Assembly (NCBI RefSeq): GCF_000721265.1
Contig: NZ_JOFZ01000001.1
Coordinates: 620,001 to 684,000, forward strand
DNA from: Streptomyces sp. NRRL F-5126
GTDB lineage: Bacteria; Actinomycetota; Actinomycetes; Streptomycetales; Streptomycetaceae
Length of the DNA: 64,000 nucleotides
Direction: 5' to 3'
Shown here: piece after piece, positions 1 through 8,269 of the stretch
Layout: every line of letters begins with the position of its first letter
Position numbering within the stretch: position 1 is the first letter of the stretch
Notes under the pieces: model-generated
What the model saw: only the letters and a program-made list of their open reading frames with translations
The model's database searches: none
What the model was told of the DNA's origin: nothing
Program-made: the position numbers and the translations under genes

Positions 1-1
1 G

Positions 2-940
2 AACGTGGTTGATCTCGCCTCTTTCGGGGACCGGCTGTGCGTGTGCGTGGGCGGTGAGCATCCTGACGGGGCGTGGCTGGCGAACCTCATGTGCGAGCCC
101 GGTGCACCGGCCGAAGCAGGTTCCCGCTCGGCAACACGACGACAGACGATTCAGCTTCTGGCTCGTATGGTCGCCACGCATCCCGTCCGATATTTCACCC
201 GCGACATCGGCCATGTACTCGCTTTCGGCGACTTCCTGATGACCGATCCCGTGACCAGCGGCATCGACGCGGCCTGTGCCTGGCGCGGAGTGGTGTTGCG
301 GAACTACTCCGTCGGAGCCTGGCGCCGCCTGTGGTCCTGGCTCGTGGAGCAGGTCGACGAGCTGGTGCCGATCGAGGAAGTGGCCGACCGCTTCGCCGCG
401 GAGCTTCCCGACATGACGGTGGACGCGTTCCTGTCCTCCCTTCCCGCGACGCAGAGCACGTCCGGAGCGCCGTTGCCCGCCGAGCACGACCTGAGGTGGG
501 CGGGTGATCCCTTGCCCCTCGCCGAACTGCGGGTGCTCGCCACCAATGCCCGTCGGGTGGACGAACTCACCGGTCGGGTCCGGGACGCGTTCCTTGGCCA
601 GCGCGGTGTCGAGCTCGGCCCGGAATGGGTCCAGCGGCGGCTTGACGAAGCGCGGCCCATGAAACTGCGCGATGTCGCCCGCCGACTCACCTACGACCTG
701 GTAGCGCGGTCGCAGCGGATTGCGCTGGCCAAGGCCCGCCGACGTGCTGACGGCACGCTGTGGTTACCGACCCGGCTGCACGAACGGGGCGGGCTGCTCT
801 ACCGGACAAGCCAGGAGGGGCGCGGTGACGTCGGGCTACGGCTGGACCAGCTCGGGACCGTCCTGGCCACCTGCGGCGTACTGCACTACCACGACCAGCA
901 CTGGTCGGTGACCAGTAGCGGGAGGGCTCTCCTTGACTGA
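2..940 (+). CDS. Unidentified island protein, 5' end outside the window
   Basis: The reading frame is open to the left edge. The first in-frame start inside the window is a GTG at 5, but the gene probably begins further left. At least 311 residues are visible. They are soluble and Arg/Leu/Trp rich, with no membrane segment, P-loop or metal site that I can recognise. The last 60 or so residues look like a small winged-helix-type domain (inference from the hydrophobic pattern only). Its stop codon overlaps the TTG start of the HKD gene at 933 by 8 bases, so the two are very likely translationally coupled and work together. Confidence 0.7.
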   Translation, partial: NVVDLASFGDRLCVCVGGEHPDGAWLANLMCEPGAPAEAGSRSATRRQTIQLLARMVATHPVRYFTRDIGHVLAFGDFLMTDPVTSGIDAACAWRGVVLRNYSVGAWRRLWSWLVEQVDELVPIEEVADRFAAELPDMTVDAFLSSLPATQSTSGAPLPAEHDLRWAGDPLPLAELRVLATNARRVDELTGRVRDAFLGQRGVELGPEWVQRRLDEARPMKLRDVARRLTYDLVARSQRIALAKARRRADGTLWLPTRLHERGGLLYRTSQEGRGDVGLRLDQLGTVLATCGVLHYHDQHWSVTSSGRALLD

Positions 941-3605
941 GACCGCACCGGCACCGGTCGTGGTGGAGCCACCAACCGCGTTCGCCTCTCCGCTGACCCT
1001 CATCCTCGACGAGGAGCGCACGGGCGCGCGGAACCTGGAAGAAGCACTCTTCCTCAGTTTCACCGCCGATCTCGGCTTCTTCGAGGAGGTCGCCCTCGGC
1101 GTCACCCAGGCCACCGGCGCACGCGTCACGGTGGCGGGAGACGTCTCCATGGCCCGGAACGATCCCCGCTCCGTCCGGCGGGCCGGCCGGAGCTATCTCG
1201 CCGGTCTGGCATACGTCCACGGTGCCGCGTTCCATCCCAAGCTAATCGTCCTCGCCGGACCGGAACACTCCATCATCGCCCTCGGCTCCGGCAACACCAC
1301 ACTGGCCGGCTGGCAGGCCAACGCCGAACTGTGGACGGTTCTGCGGGTGGACGGCCAGCAGAGTCCCGCCGCGGTTCCGGAGCTCTCGGCATGGCTGCGC
1401 GACCTCCCGGAAAAGGTGAGGTTCTCCGCCGGAGTGCCACAGGCGCTGGGTCGGGTCGCAGAACTGCTGGACCGGCTCCACCGCGACAGAACACCCAAGG
1501 CGCCACAAGTCCGCGTCGTCAGCAGTCTGCGTTCGCCGATCATCGATCAGCTGCCGCAGGGGCCCGTCGACGAACTGGCCGTGTTCGCGCCCTTCTACGA
1601 CCGGCGCTCGATGGCACTTCGGCGGCTGCTCGAACGCTTCCGGCCGAGCCGGTTCACCCTCGCATACCAGCCCGGGCTCAGCGATCTCGACAGTCCGTCG
1701 GTCGCCGCCCTGGTGAAGGAGTACGACGGACGCGTCATCAGCGACAACGACCAGCGGTACCGCCACGGGAAACTCGTCGAGTGGGTCTCCGAGGGGCAGC
1801 GGTGGGCCCTGACCGGCAGCCCGAACCTTTCCGCCGCGGCCCTGCTGCTTTCCCAGGGCGAGGGCGGCAACTGCGAACTCGGCGTCATCACCCCCATTCC
1901 CGCCACCCTCCTTCCGGACGGCACCGACGAGCCCGCCGCCCGGCTGCTCACGCCCCCGCCTCTTCCCCGCCCCATCGCCGGTAGTGGGCCGCTGCTGCTC
2001 GGTGCCCTACGCGTATCGGACGGCCTGGAGATCAGCGTGGCCCGGCCTCTCTCCGACAACGCTCACCTGGAGTTGTCTCAGGCGGCAGCACCGCCGGAGG
2101 CATGGGAGCGCATCGCCGACATCCCGCCCGGGCAGGCCACGCTGACGGTGACGGCTCCGGCTGATGCGGGCAGCCGTGTGCGCCTGGTCGTAGTCGACAG
2201 CGACGGCGTACCGAGCTTCGGCAACATCGTGTTCGTCGTCGACCCTGACCGCGCTCTGCGTCGAATGACCCCGGCACAGTCCCAGGCCCCCACGACACGG
2301 CCTCCCGACCTGTTCGCGGATCCCCGGCTCGCCGAACGATTCCTGGGCGACCTGGAAACCCTCCGTGCGGGACTGACCCCCACCCCAGCGGGCGTATCCG
2401 CGAGCGGCAGCACTGGCGGTGCGGCCGCGACGGCTTCGCTGGATGGCGACGAGGACGGCTGGGAGCGCTATCTGGACGAATGCGCCGGGCGCGTCGGGCA
2501 TCCGCTCACTCGCTTCGCGCTGGGGCTCCCCCTGCCCACCGACATCAGCACGCCCTTTCAGGACCTGCTGCCCGTCTCCTGGGACGAGCGGTTCACCGAC
2601 GACATCGAAGCCGCCCTCGACGATGACGACGCCGAGGCCGTGGCAGCAGAGCATGACCCCGAGGCAGCCAGTGCCGAAGCGAGCAGCACCGCCACCCTGC
2701 CCGACCTCCGGCAGGCCGACCAGGAAGTCCGCCGTAGATACCGGCGCTGGGTGGAGCGCCTCGTCGCCCTCGCTCCCCAGCTGGGCCCTCCGGAGCGCAT
2801 GCTCGTCGTCCGGCTGACCCTGTGGGCCGTCGCGGCAGGCGCCTGGTCTCCGGCACACTCCGACTGGCTGCCGCTGCTCTCCCGGGCCGTTCGCGCACTG
2901 AACCGAAACGATCTCCCCGAGCGGATCGAGCCGCAGGTCGGCAGCCTCGCCGCAGTCGCCCTGGCCGTGCTCCGAAGCCACGCCCCACGCTACGAGATCA
3001 CCCCTGAGACGCTCGCCTTCAACGAAGCCTCCCAGGCAGTCGGTCACCTGCTTCCCGCAGTGGACTCCGCGTACGTCGCGGAATACACGGCGCTGCTCGA
3101 CACAGCCTTCGGCCCGGCCGTCGACCAGGCCGCCGTGCTCGATGTCGCGTCGGACGTTGTCCAGGACGATCCCCTCGCTGACGCCGTATGGTCCCTCGCC
3201 GAGAAGGGGCGCGACGTACACCGCCACGGACGACTCCTGCTCCATGTCACCGGCCGCTTCAGCAACCCCGCGCTGGTGGCACTCGAAGCAGTCGGCGCCG
3301 CCGAGGATGCGCCCCTCGTCGGGGCCTGGGCCGACTCTGGCTCGGACTCCGGCGGGGGAGCCTGGGCGCTGGTCGTCTGGCGTCGGCCCGACCTCATCGT
3401 GGTCGATGCCCGCCGGCCGATTCCCCTCTGGCGGCATTACCGGCTCACCGGGCTGGTAGGCCCCAGAGCCCTCGCCGCACAACGCGGCTTCGAATCCGCC
3501 GCATCCGTCAACCACGGTCCCCGCAACCAGCCTTTCGAACTGGCTCAGCAGGTCCTGTTGGACCTCGGCTTGGTCGGACCTCGGCCACCACACTGCGAGC
3601 TATAA
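933..3605 (+). CDS. Phospholipase D-like (HKD) protein with long helical C-terminus
   Basis: 890 residues; TTG start preceded by GGAGGG at 921-926. Two HKD half-sites are visible: HPK at residues 101-103 followed by GSGN at 118-121, and HGK at 278-280 followed by GSPN at 295-298. This is the bilobed arrangement of PLD-superfamily nucleases and phosphodiesterases, although the acidic residue of the HKD signature is not obvious in either half. Residues 350-430 look like a beta-rich domain, and about 560-890 are helical with no known motif. The start lies inside the preceding gene, so the two form one transcript. PLD-fold nucleases are frequent effectors in restriction and phage-defence loci, and this one converges on a methylase operon. 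The substrate is unknown. Confidence 0.8.
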   Translation: MTETAPAPVVVEPPTAFASPLTLILDEERTGARNLEEALFLSFTADLGFFEEVALGVTQATGARVTVAGDVSMARNDPRSVRRAGRSYLAGLAYVHGAAFHPKLIVLAGPEHSIIALGSGNTTLAGWQANAELWTVLRVDGQQSPAAVPELSAWLRDLPEKVRFSAGVPQALGRVAELLDRLHRDRTPKAPQVRVVSSLRSPIIDQLPQGPVDELAVFAPFYDRRSMALRRLLERFRPSRFTLAYQPGLSDLDSPSVAALVKEYDGRVISDNDQRYRHGKLVEWVSEGQRWALTGSPNLSAAALLLSQGEGGNCELGVITPIPATLLPDGTDEPAARLLTPPPLPRPIAGSGPLLLGALRVSDGLEISVARPLSDNAHLELSQAAAPPEAWERIADIPPGQATLTVTAPADAGSRVRLVVVDSDGVPSFGNIVFVVDPDRALRRMTPAQSQAPTTRPPDLFADPRLAERFLGDLETLRAGLTPTPAGVSASGSTGGAAATASLDGDEDGWERYLDECAGRVGHPLTRFALGLPLPTDISTPFQDLLPVSWDERFTDDIEAALDDDDAEAVAAEHDPEAASAEASSTATLPDLRQADQEVRRRYRRWVERLVALAPQLGPPERMLVVRLTLWAVAAGAWSPAHSDWLPLLSRAVRALNRNDLPERIEPQVGSLAAVALAVLRSHAPRYEITPETLAFNEASQAVGHLLPAVDSAYVAEYTALLDTAFGPAVDQAAVLDVASDVVQDDPLADAVWSLAEKGRDVHRHGRLLLHVTGRFSNPALVALEAVGAAEDAPLVGAWADSGSDSGGGAWALVVWRRPDLIVVDARRPIPLWRHYRLTGLVGPRALAAQRGFESAASVNHGPRNQPFELAQQVLLDLGLVGPRPPHCEL

Positions 3606-3677
3606 GCCCGTGGTGAAGCGAGGTGATCGGTACTGATCGACCACCGAAGCGGCAACGGGTCTGAAGCGCTCGGCTGG

Positions 3678-4895
3678 TCACGCCATCGTTGTCGGTTCCC
3701 GGAGGACGCCGGCCTTCGCTGAGATGTCGCGCAGGAGCACCTCCCGCAGGGTGTGCAGCGTCGCGATCTTGGCGACGAGGAGTCGCGCCGCGGCGTGCAG
3801 GGGATCGGCCACCGCGTGGAAATCGGTGCGCGTGAACCGGTCTGGCCAGGTGACCTCCAGGCGCTTGAGGGCGCCGGCCGAGATTTCCCGCCCGTTCTGG
3901 CCCTGCGCCAGCCGCGCGATGTCGCTGCTCCTGCTTCTGAGTTCGTGGAGCAGCCACCAACCGTCCTCGTCCTCACCAGGTCGTATGGCCACGACGCTTC
4001 TGAGCGGTGTTGCTGGTTGGCTCAGCACAGCGATGTGTGCACCGTCGGAACGGGTGCTCAGCAGCAAGGTGCCGGGAGGAGATGCCTCGCCGTCGTTCGA
4101 TGGACTGCTCAGACGGAACCCCCGGACATGGGGCACCGGGAGGTCGTAGAGATCTTTAGGGGCGACTGCATCGGTTACGTCGGTGGTGGGTTCTGTGCGC
4201 AGCGGGGGAAGCGAGCGTTCGGAACCTTTGCCTGTCTTCGACTTGGCGACTTTCGCGAGTGGTTGTGTCTCCCACGGCGGAATCGTCGACGCCCACTCGT
4301 CATGAAGGACGTCGGCCAGTTCCACCGCCTTGCGGGCGGCCTCCTGGTAGAGGGCGGTCATCTCCTCGATGAGGCCGAAGGCCCGGTGGTACGCGTTGAT
4401 GACATCTGGCGGAGGCAGTGGAAACAGCATGCGATGGAGGGTTTCGAGGCTGATGGTGGGCTCGATATGTGCCGTCACGTCCTCGTCGATACGAGCCTTC
4501 GCCGTCGGTGTCTGTAGCCAGATACGCAGCCACCGCACTATGTGCGGCTCAGCGCGGATGATGCCGATTGACCTGGTTGCTGTACATCCCGCGTGCTCGG
4601 CGGTGACCAGTGCGGAATCGCCCACCCGTCGAACGAGTACGACGGCCAGGTCGCCGTCCCTGAGGATTGCCCGGCTGGGCGGGGATTCGCTGGGCCGATA
4701 CGCATCGGTCCTGGGCGAGAGGATCCTGCCGTTCTGGACGAACGTCGAGCTGACGGCTCCTGCAGTCTGATCGCCAGTCGCGTCGTCGAGGAAACCGGAA
4801 GTGGTGTAGATGCGCCCGTGGATCCGCTCATGATTGATGGAGGTCGTCCGCCAATCCGCTTCACCTGAGGCCACCTGGTCGGCATTGGCTTCCAT
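3678..4895 (-). CDS. HsdS-like specificity protein of a methylase locus
   Basis: 405 residues. The ATG at 4893-4895 shares its A with the TGA of the methylase gene upstream, which argues strongly for this start over a longer in-frame extension. Residues 1-170 and 225-400 look like two divergent halves separated by a helical stretch around 155-200 (VINAYHRAFGLIEEMTALYQ and following). This is the layout of type I specificity subunits, with target-recognition domains joined by coiled-coil spacers. The nearest partner is the methylase, so a modification complex that recognises DNA is the simplest role. Sequence signatures for HsdS are weak and no HsdR is visible. The gene ends 72 bases from the convergent HKD gene. 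Confidence 0.6.
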   Translation of the reverse strand: MEANADQVASGEADWRTTSINHERIHGRIYTTSGFLDDATGDQTAGAVSSTFVQNGRILSPRTDAYRPSESPPSRAILRDGDLAVVLVRRVGDSALVTAEHAGCTATRSIGIIRAEPHIVRWLRIWLQTPTAKARIDEDVTAHIEPTISLETLHRMLFPLPPPDVINAYHRAFGLIEEMTALYQEAARKAVELADVLHDEWASTIPPWETQPLAKVAKSKTGKGSERSLPPLRTEPTTDVTDAVAPKDLYDLPVPHVRGFRLSSPSNDGEASPPGTLLLSTRSDGAHIAVLSQPATPLRSVVAIRPGEDEDGWWLLHELRSRSSDIARLAQGQNGREISAGALKRLEVTWPDRFTRTDFHAVADPLHAAARLLVAKIATLHTLREVLLRDISAKAGVLREPTTMA

Positions 4896-6400
4896 CAGAT
4901 CTCCTCCAAGGCGTCCAACAGTTGGAGCTCTAGTGCGCGCATCTGCTCGAACTGATCGGTTAGTTCGAGCTTGAGCTGCTCGACCCGGCTCCGTGTGTCC
5001 CGCTCTGGTCCAGGAGGCTCCACGGCGTACGAGGTCGGCATCAGGCTGGACTCCCGGTCGGCGATCTCCTTGGTAGAGCAGCTTCGGGACCAGCCGACTG
5101 TGTCGTTGTACGGCGAGGCCGCAGCACCGTTCCCGGAGAGGCCACGCCAGGCCGCCAGGGTGGTCAGGACCGATGCCGTGTTCTTCTCGCCCAGCCTCCG
5201 CGCTCTCGAATTCGGGACCGGTTCGAAGGCTCGCCGCGCGTTGATGAAAAGCACCTGCTGGCGGCGGTTCTGGACACCCCAGCCGGGGCGCGCGCTCTTG
5301 TCCTTGTTGAGCACCCACAGACAGGCGGGGGCTTTGGAGTGACCGAACACGCGAGGTGGCAGAGCGATTACGCACTCGACGAGATCGTCACGCAGGAGGC
5401 GTTCGCGGAGCCTTCGGGTGACGGGCTGTCTGCTGTTGGCCACGCTGTCGGCCATCAGGAAGACGGCACGTCCAGCCGGAGCCAGCGCGTGCGCGATGTG
5501 CTGAATCCACGCAGAGTTGGCGGACCCTCTGGACGGAGGCTCCTCCGGCCACCGGGGATCGACCGGGATTGAGGTAGGCGACCGGCGGGCGCCCTGCTCC
5601 GACTTGTCCTCCGGTGCCCAGTCGCGCTGGTTGAAGGGAAGGTTGGCCAGGATAATGTCGTGGGGCTCAGATTCGGGCTCCGCGAGGCTGTCCCCGGGCG
5701 GGAAGACGTGAGCCGTGATCCCACGTACCGCGAAGTTCATGCGGGCCACCTGAGAGGTGTGGGCGTGCTGCTCCTTTCCCTGCAAGGACATGGTCGGATT
5801 CAGCCCGACGCTTTCGCGGACGTAGCGGTGACTCTCGACGAGCAGTCCTCCTGAACCGCAGACCGGGTCCAGCAGTCTGTGCCTGTCACGGGGGACGGCC
5901 GCACCGACGATGAGACGTGCCATGTCATCCGGCGTGAAGTAGTGGTTGCCCTCAGCCTGGTCCGCTGAGAGGTCACGGAGGCACTGGTCAAGCAGGGGCC
6001 CGACCCTTTCGATGGAACCGATGGCCTGGACGAGAGCGTGCAGGTGTCCTTCGGAACCAGAGGGCGGAACGGGCATCAGGTTCCTCGTGCCGGCGTCAGC
6101 ACCCTGTTCGTCGGTTAGGGGAAGCCAGTGGCTCAGACACTTGCTCACGGCAGCGCGGATTCCCGAGCCGCGCCCTGCGGGCTGCCCCATCAACCACGAC
6201 CATGTCGGTACGCCGGTGCCGGGCTCGGCGTGCGCTTTCCGGCTCAGGTACAGCAACCCGAGGACGAGGCGGGTCGCATCGTGGGCGTTCATCAGCCGCG
6301 AGAGGTGCGTGCGGTGTCGGCGCACCTTCGCGAGCACATCGTCGAGCGAGGAGGCGCTCTCGGCCTGCACGTGTCCGCCAAGGGCACTCATGTCGCTCAC
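4895..6400 (-). CDS. N6-adenine DNA methyltransferase, HsdM-like
   Basis: 501 residues. The GTG start at 6398-6400 overlaps the stop of the small membrane gene upstream; an alternative ATG lies three codons in. A helical N-terminal domain is followed by YFTPDDMARLIV (154-165), SAM-binding motif I DPVCGSGGLL (178-187) and catalytic motif IV. Motif IV here reads NLPF (253-256) in DIILANLPFNQRDW, where most HsdM proteins have NPPF or NPPY. The family transfers a methyl group from SAM to adenine N6 in DNA. Length is close to that of HsdM. With the HsdS-like gene directly downstream it probably forms a modification enzyme; whether it is active with a Leu in motif IV is uncertain. Confidence 0.85.
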   Translation of the reverse strand: MSDMSALGGHVQAESASSLDDVLAKVRRHRTHLSRLMNAHDATRLVLGLLYLSRKAHAEPGTGVPTWSWLMGQPAGRGSGIRAAVSKCLSHWLPLTDEQGADAGTRNLMPVPPSGSEGHLHALVQAIGSIERVGPLLDQCLRDLSADQAEGNHYFTPDDMARLIVGAAVPRDRHRLLDPVCGSGGLLVESHRYVRESVGLNPTMSLQGKEQHAHTSQVARMNFAVRGITAHVFPPGDSLAEPESEPHDIILANLPFNQRDWAPEDKSEQGARRSPTSIPVDPRWPEEPPSRGSANSAWIQHIAHALAPAGRAVFLMADSVANSRQPVTRRLRERLLRDDLVECVIALPPRVFGHSKAPACLWVLNKDKSARPGWGVQNRRQQVLFINARRAFEPVPNSRARRLGEKNTASVLTTLAAWRGLSGNGAAASPYNDTVGWSRSCSTKEIADRESSLMPTSYAVEPPGPERDTRSRVEQLKLELTDQFEQMRALELQLLDALEEI

Positions 6401-6573
6401 GAGCCCACCACCCCCAGGGCCCCCATGACCACCATAAGGAGCGTCAGGGAGCCGGCGAAGGTCAATGCTCCAGTCTTGAAGGCCGTCGTGGGACGCCCTC
6501 CCTCGACAACGGTCATGACACTGCCGACCAGAGCGGCGACAAGCGCTGCGAGGACCGCGATGATCACGTACAT
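6397..6573 (-). CDS. Small two-helix membrane protein coupled to the methylase
   Basis: 58 residues from the ATG at 6571-6573; a GTG five codons earlier, better spaced from an AGGA, would give 63. The product is almost entirely two hydrophobic helices (about residues 2-22 and 37-57) around a short polar turn, EGGRPTTAFK. The stop overlaps the GTG start of the methylase, so it belongs to the same operon. I recognise no family. Tiny two-TM proteins beside nucleotide- or DNA-sensing enzymes are often membrane effectors (SLATT- or holin-like), which makes this a candidate effector; that is inference from context only. A much longer in-frame extension upstream has low coding character and I do not accept it. 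Confidence 0.5.
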   Translation of the reverse strand: MYVIIAVLAALVAALVGSVMTVVEGGRPTTAFKTGALTFAGSLTLLMVVMGALGVVGS

Positions 6574-6691
6574 CAGCCTCAGCTGCACGACGTGGTTCCT
6601 TCCTGAGGTCGGGGGATCTCCCAGTGGACGAGTGAGCCGGTGATCCCTGGCTTCAGGAAGGACAGTAGAAGACGTAGGCCACGCACCGCTG

Positions 6692-6770
6692 GGTGCACGC
6701 CGTTTGGGAATTCTTAGGGCGCGCGCCCGGAGTCCAAGCACTTTCATCGAGTGCACGTAGTTTGGGATTT
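6692..6770. repeat. Two direct repeats of about 20 bp in the gap before the methylase operon
   Basis: The gap 6574-6949 has no convincing gene. It contains GTGCACGCCGTTTGGGAATT (6693-6712) and GTGCACGTAGTTTGGGATTT (6751-6770), 16 of 20 identical and 58 bases apart. They flank the candidate promoter, and the first copy overlaps its -10. Paired repeats around a promoter suggest binding sites for a regulator. No regulator gene is visible in the operon. Confidence 0.5.
6711..6737 (-). promoter_or_regulatory. Candidate promoter of the methylase operon
   Basis: Read on the minus strand: TTGGAC (6737-6732), a 15-base G+C-rich spacer, then TAAGAA (6716-6711); taking AAGAAT instead gives a 16-base spacer. 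It lies about 140 bases upstream of the small membrane gene and is overlapped by one copy of a direct repeat. The match is to the general sigma-70 pattern only. Confidence 0.35.
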
Positions 6771-6949
6771 GAGACAGCGAGTCGACGAGAGGGTGCGTCT
6801 GGTCCCCCCACTCACGACCCGAACGGGTAGGCGAAAAGCCTTGCCCCGGATCAGTGGACGCTCTGCACAAGGTTGCACCCAGGGCACCTCGACGATGCCG
6901 TTCCATGACCACCAAGGCGGCCTGGTGCGTGCTGGATCTCGCTCACCAC

Positions 6950-8269
6950 CTACGCCGCGTCAGCCTCTGTCGCATCCGCGATCTGAAGCAGCCGGGCCAA
7001 CTCTTCCCGCCCGCGCCTGATCAAATCGAACGCCAGCGCCGGGGCCGTGTCTGGCGGCAGCGGGGTATCGGTGAGGACGTCCGTAAGGGTGTACCGGCCG
7101 AGCAGCCACCGCTGCAGTGCGCGCCAGTCGGCACCCCGGTCAAGCGGTAGGCCGTTCGCCCACGGCAGTGCCTCGTACTGGGTGCCGTCGGTGCCGTCGG
7201 CGTGGAGTAGCCCGGAGCGACGCACAAGGCAAGGGAAACAGACGCCGCAGTTGGCGATGGGAGGGCCGCCGCTTCGGCGGGTTGGCGGCTTGCCGCAGCT
7301 CAGGGTGGACTCCAGGTCGGACGGGGTGAGGCCCGCAGTACGTCCGGCCTTGCACACCTCGCCTTTCGTGAGCTGTGCCAAGGGGTTGACCACCTGCACC
7401 GTGCTCTCCGTGTCGCTCACGGCAGTTACCAAGGCGTTCAGACTGGCTAGCGTCCGCGGGTGCACGGAACGTGTGGAGCAAGCAGCTGAACGCGCGGGTG
7501 TCAGAGGCGGATTGAGGGCAAGCTGGCCGTTCTCGGGGATGTGGACGGTGCCCACACCGTGTGCAGTAGCAGCGCGGATCGCGCCCGCCGCGTACAGCAG
7601 GCCACGCGTGCGGGAGGAGGTCTCCAGCCGTACCCCCGAGCCGTCGCCCGCCGGGGTCTGGCTCATCGGCAACAACAGCACGGGTCGTGTTCCGCCCAGT
7701 CGTTCGACGGCCTTGTACACCCGCTGCTGGAGACGCAGCAGACCGATCTCGCGGAACATCACGAGTAGCAGCGGTCGGGAGTCGTCAGCGCGCGAGCGGG
7801 CGGCGGCCCAGCTGAGCGAATCCAGTCCACCGGAGAACAAGGCGACTTCCGAGGCGCGCGAGTCGTCCGGAGAGACCAGCGCCTCTTCGACGTAATGACC
7901 GGTAAGAGGCCGGAAGTCCACATTCCATAGGTCCCCGGTGAGGACTTGGAGGAGCGCAGTCATGTGGGTACGGACTGCTGCGCTTCTCCACCGCTCGTGA
8001 TCCGTTACGGGTACGGCGAGGCTGATACGCCGGGTCCACCGGTCCCGTACCCGGGTCCGGCGTACGTACTTGTCGGCGATGAACGCAGCCCTGGCGACGC
8101 GGAACAGATCCTCGGCCCAGTCGGGAACGGGACCGGGCAGATGGTGCCAGCCAGTGATGCGGCGCTTCTTTTCCTGGAAGGTTTCCTCGCCGATCTCCGT
8201 CCAGCGGTCGCCACGAGGTCGGTCACCGTGGGGGCCGCGCCACCAAAAGAAGTCGTCGGAATCGGTCAC
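6950..8269 (-). CDS. qatC: QatC-like QueC-family ATP-dependent enzyme
   Basis: 439 residues; the GTG start at 8267-8269 overlaps the stop of the QatB-like gene. The PP-loop SGGLDS is at residues 146-151 (FSGGLDSLSW), and four cysteines fit a zinc site: C325 and C341, C344, C347 in NCGVCFPC. Residues 246-260, ENGQLALNPPLTPAR, recall QatC-type proteins. QueC makes preQ0 from carboxydeazaguanine, but this protein is about twice the length of QueC, with an extra N-terminal domain of about 135 residues. Qat is an antiphage system (QatABCD). Related QueC-like defence enzymes are reported to attach a deazaguanine to the N-terminus of a partner protein. The partner here would be the adjacent QatB-like product. 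No deazaguanine biosynthesis genes are nearby. Confidence 0.8.
   Translation of the reverse strand: MTDSDDFFWWRGPHGDRPRGDRWTEIGEETFQEKKRRITGWHHLPGPVPDWAEDLFRVARAAFIADKYVRRTRVRDRWTRRISLAVPVTDHERWRSAAVRTHMTALLQVLTGDLWNVDFRPLTGHYVEEALVSPDDSRASEVALFSGGLDSLSWAAARSRADDSRPLLLVMFREIGLLRLQQRVYKAVERLGGTRPVLLLPMSQTPAGDGSGVRLETSSRTRGLLYAAGAIRAATAHGVGTVHIPENGQLALNPPLTPARSAACSTRSVHPRTLASLNALVTAVSDTESTVQVVNPLAQLTKGEVCKAGRTAGLTPSDLESTLSCGKPPTRRSGGPPIANCGVCFPCLVRRSGLLHADGTDGTQYEALPWANGLPLDRGADWRALQRWLLGRYTLTDVLTDTPLPPDTAPALAFDLIRRGREELARLLQIADATEADAA

Noticed and set aside
3678..6400. Complete type I restriction-modification system
   Set aside because: Only methylase and specificity-like genes are present; no HsdR frame exists on either strand in the visible region.
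6950..8269. Housekeeping QueC (preQ0 synthase)
   Set aside because: The protein is about twice the length, has an extra N-terminal domain and overlaps a QatB-like gene; no other deazaguanine genes are near.
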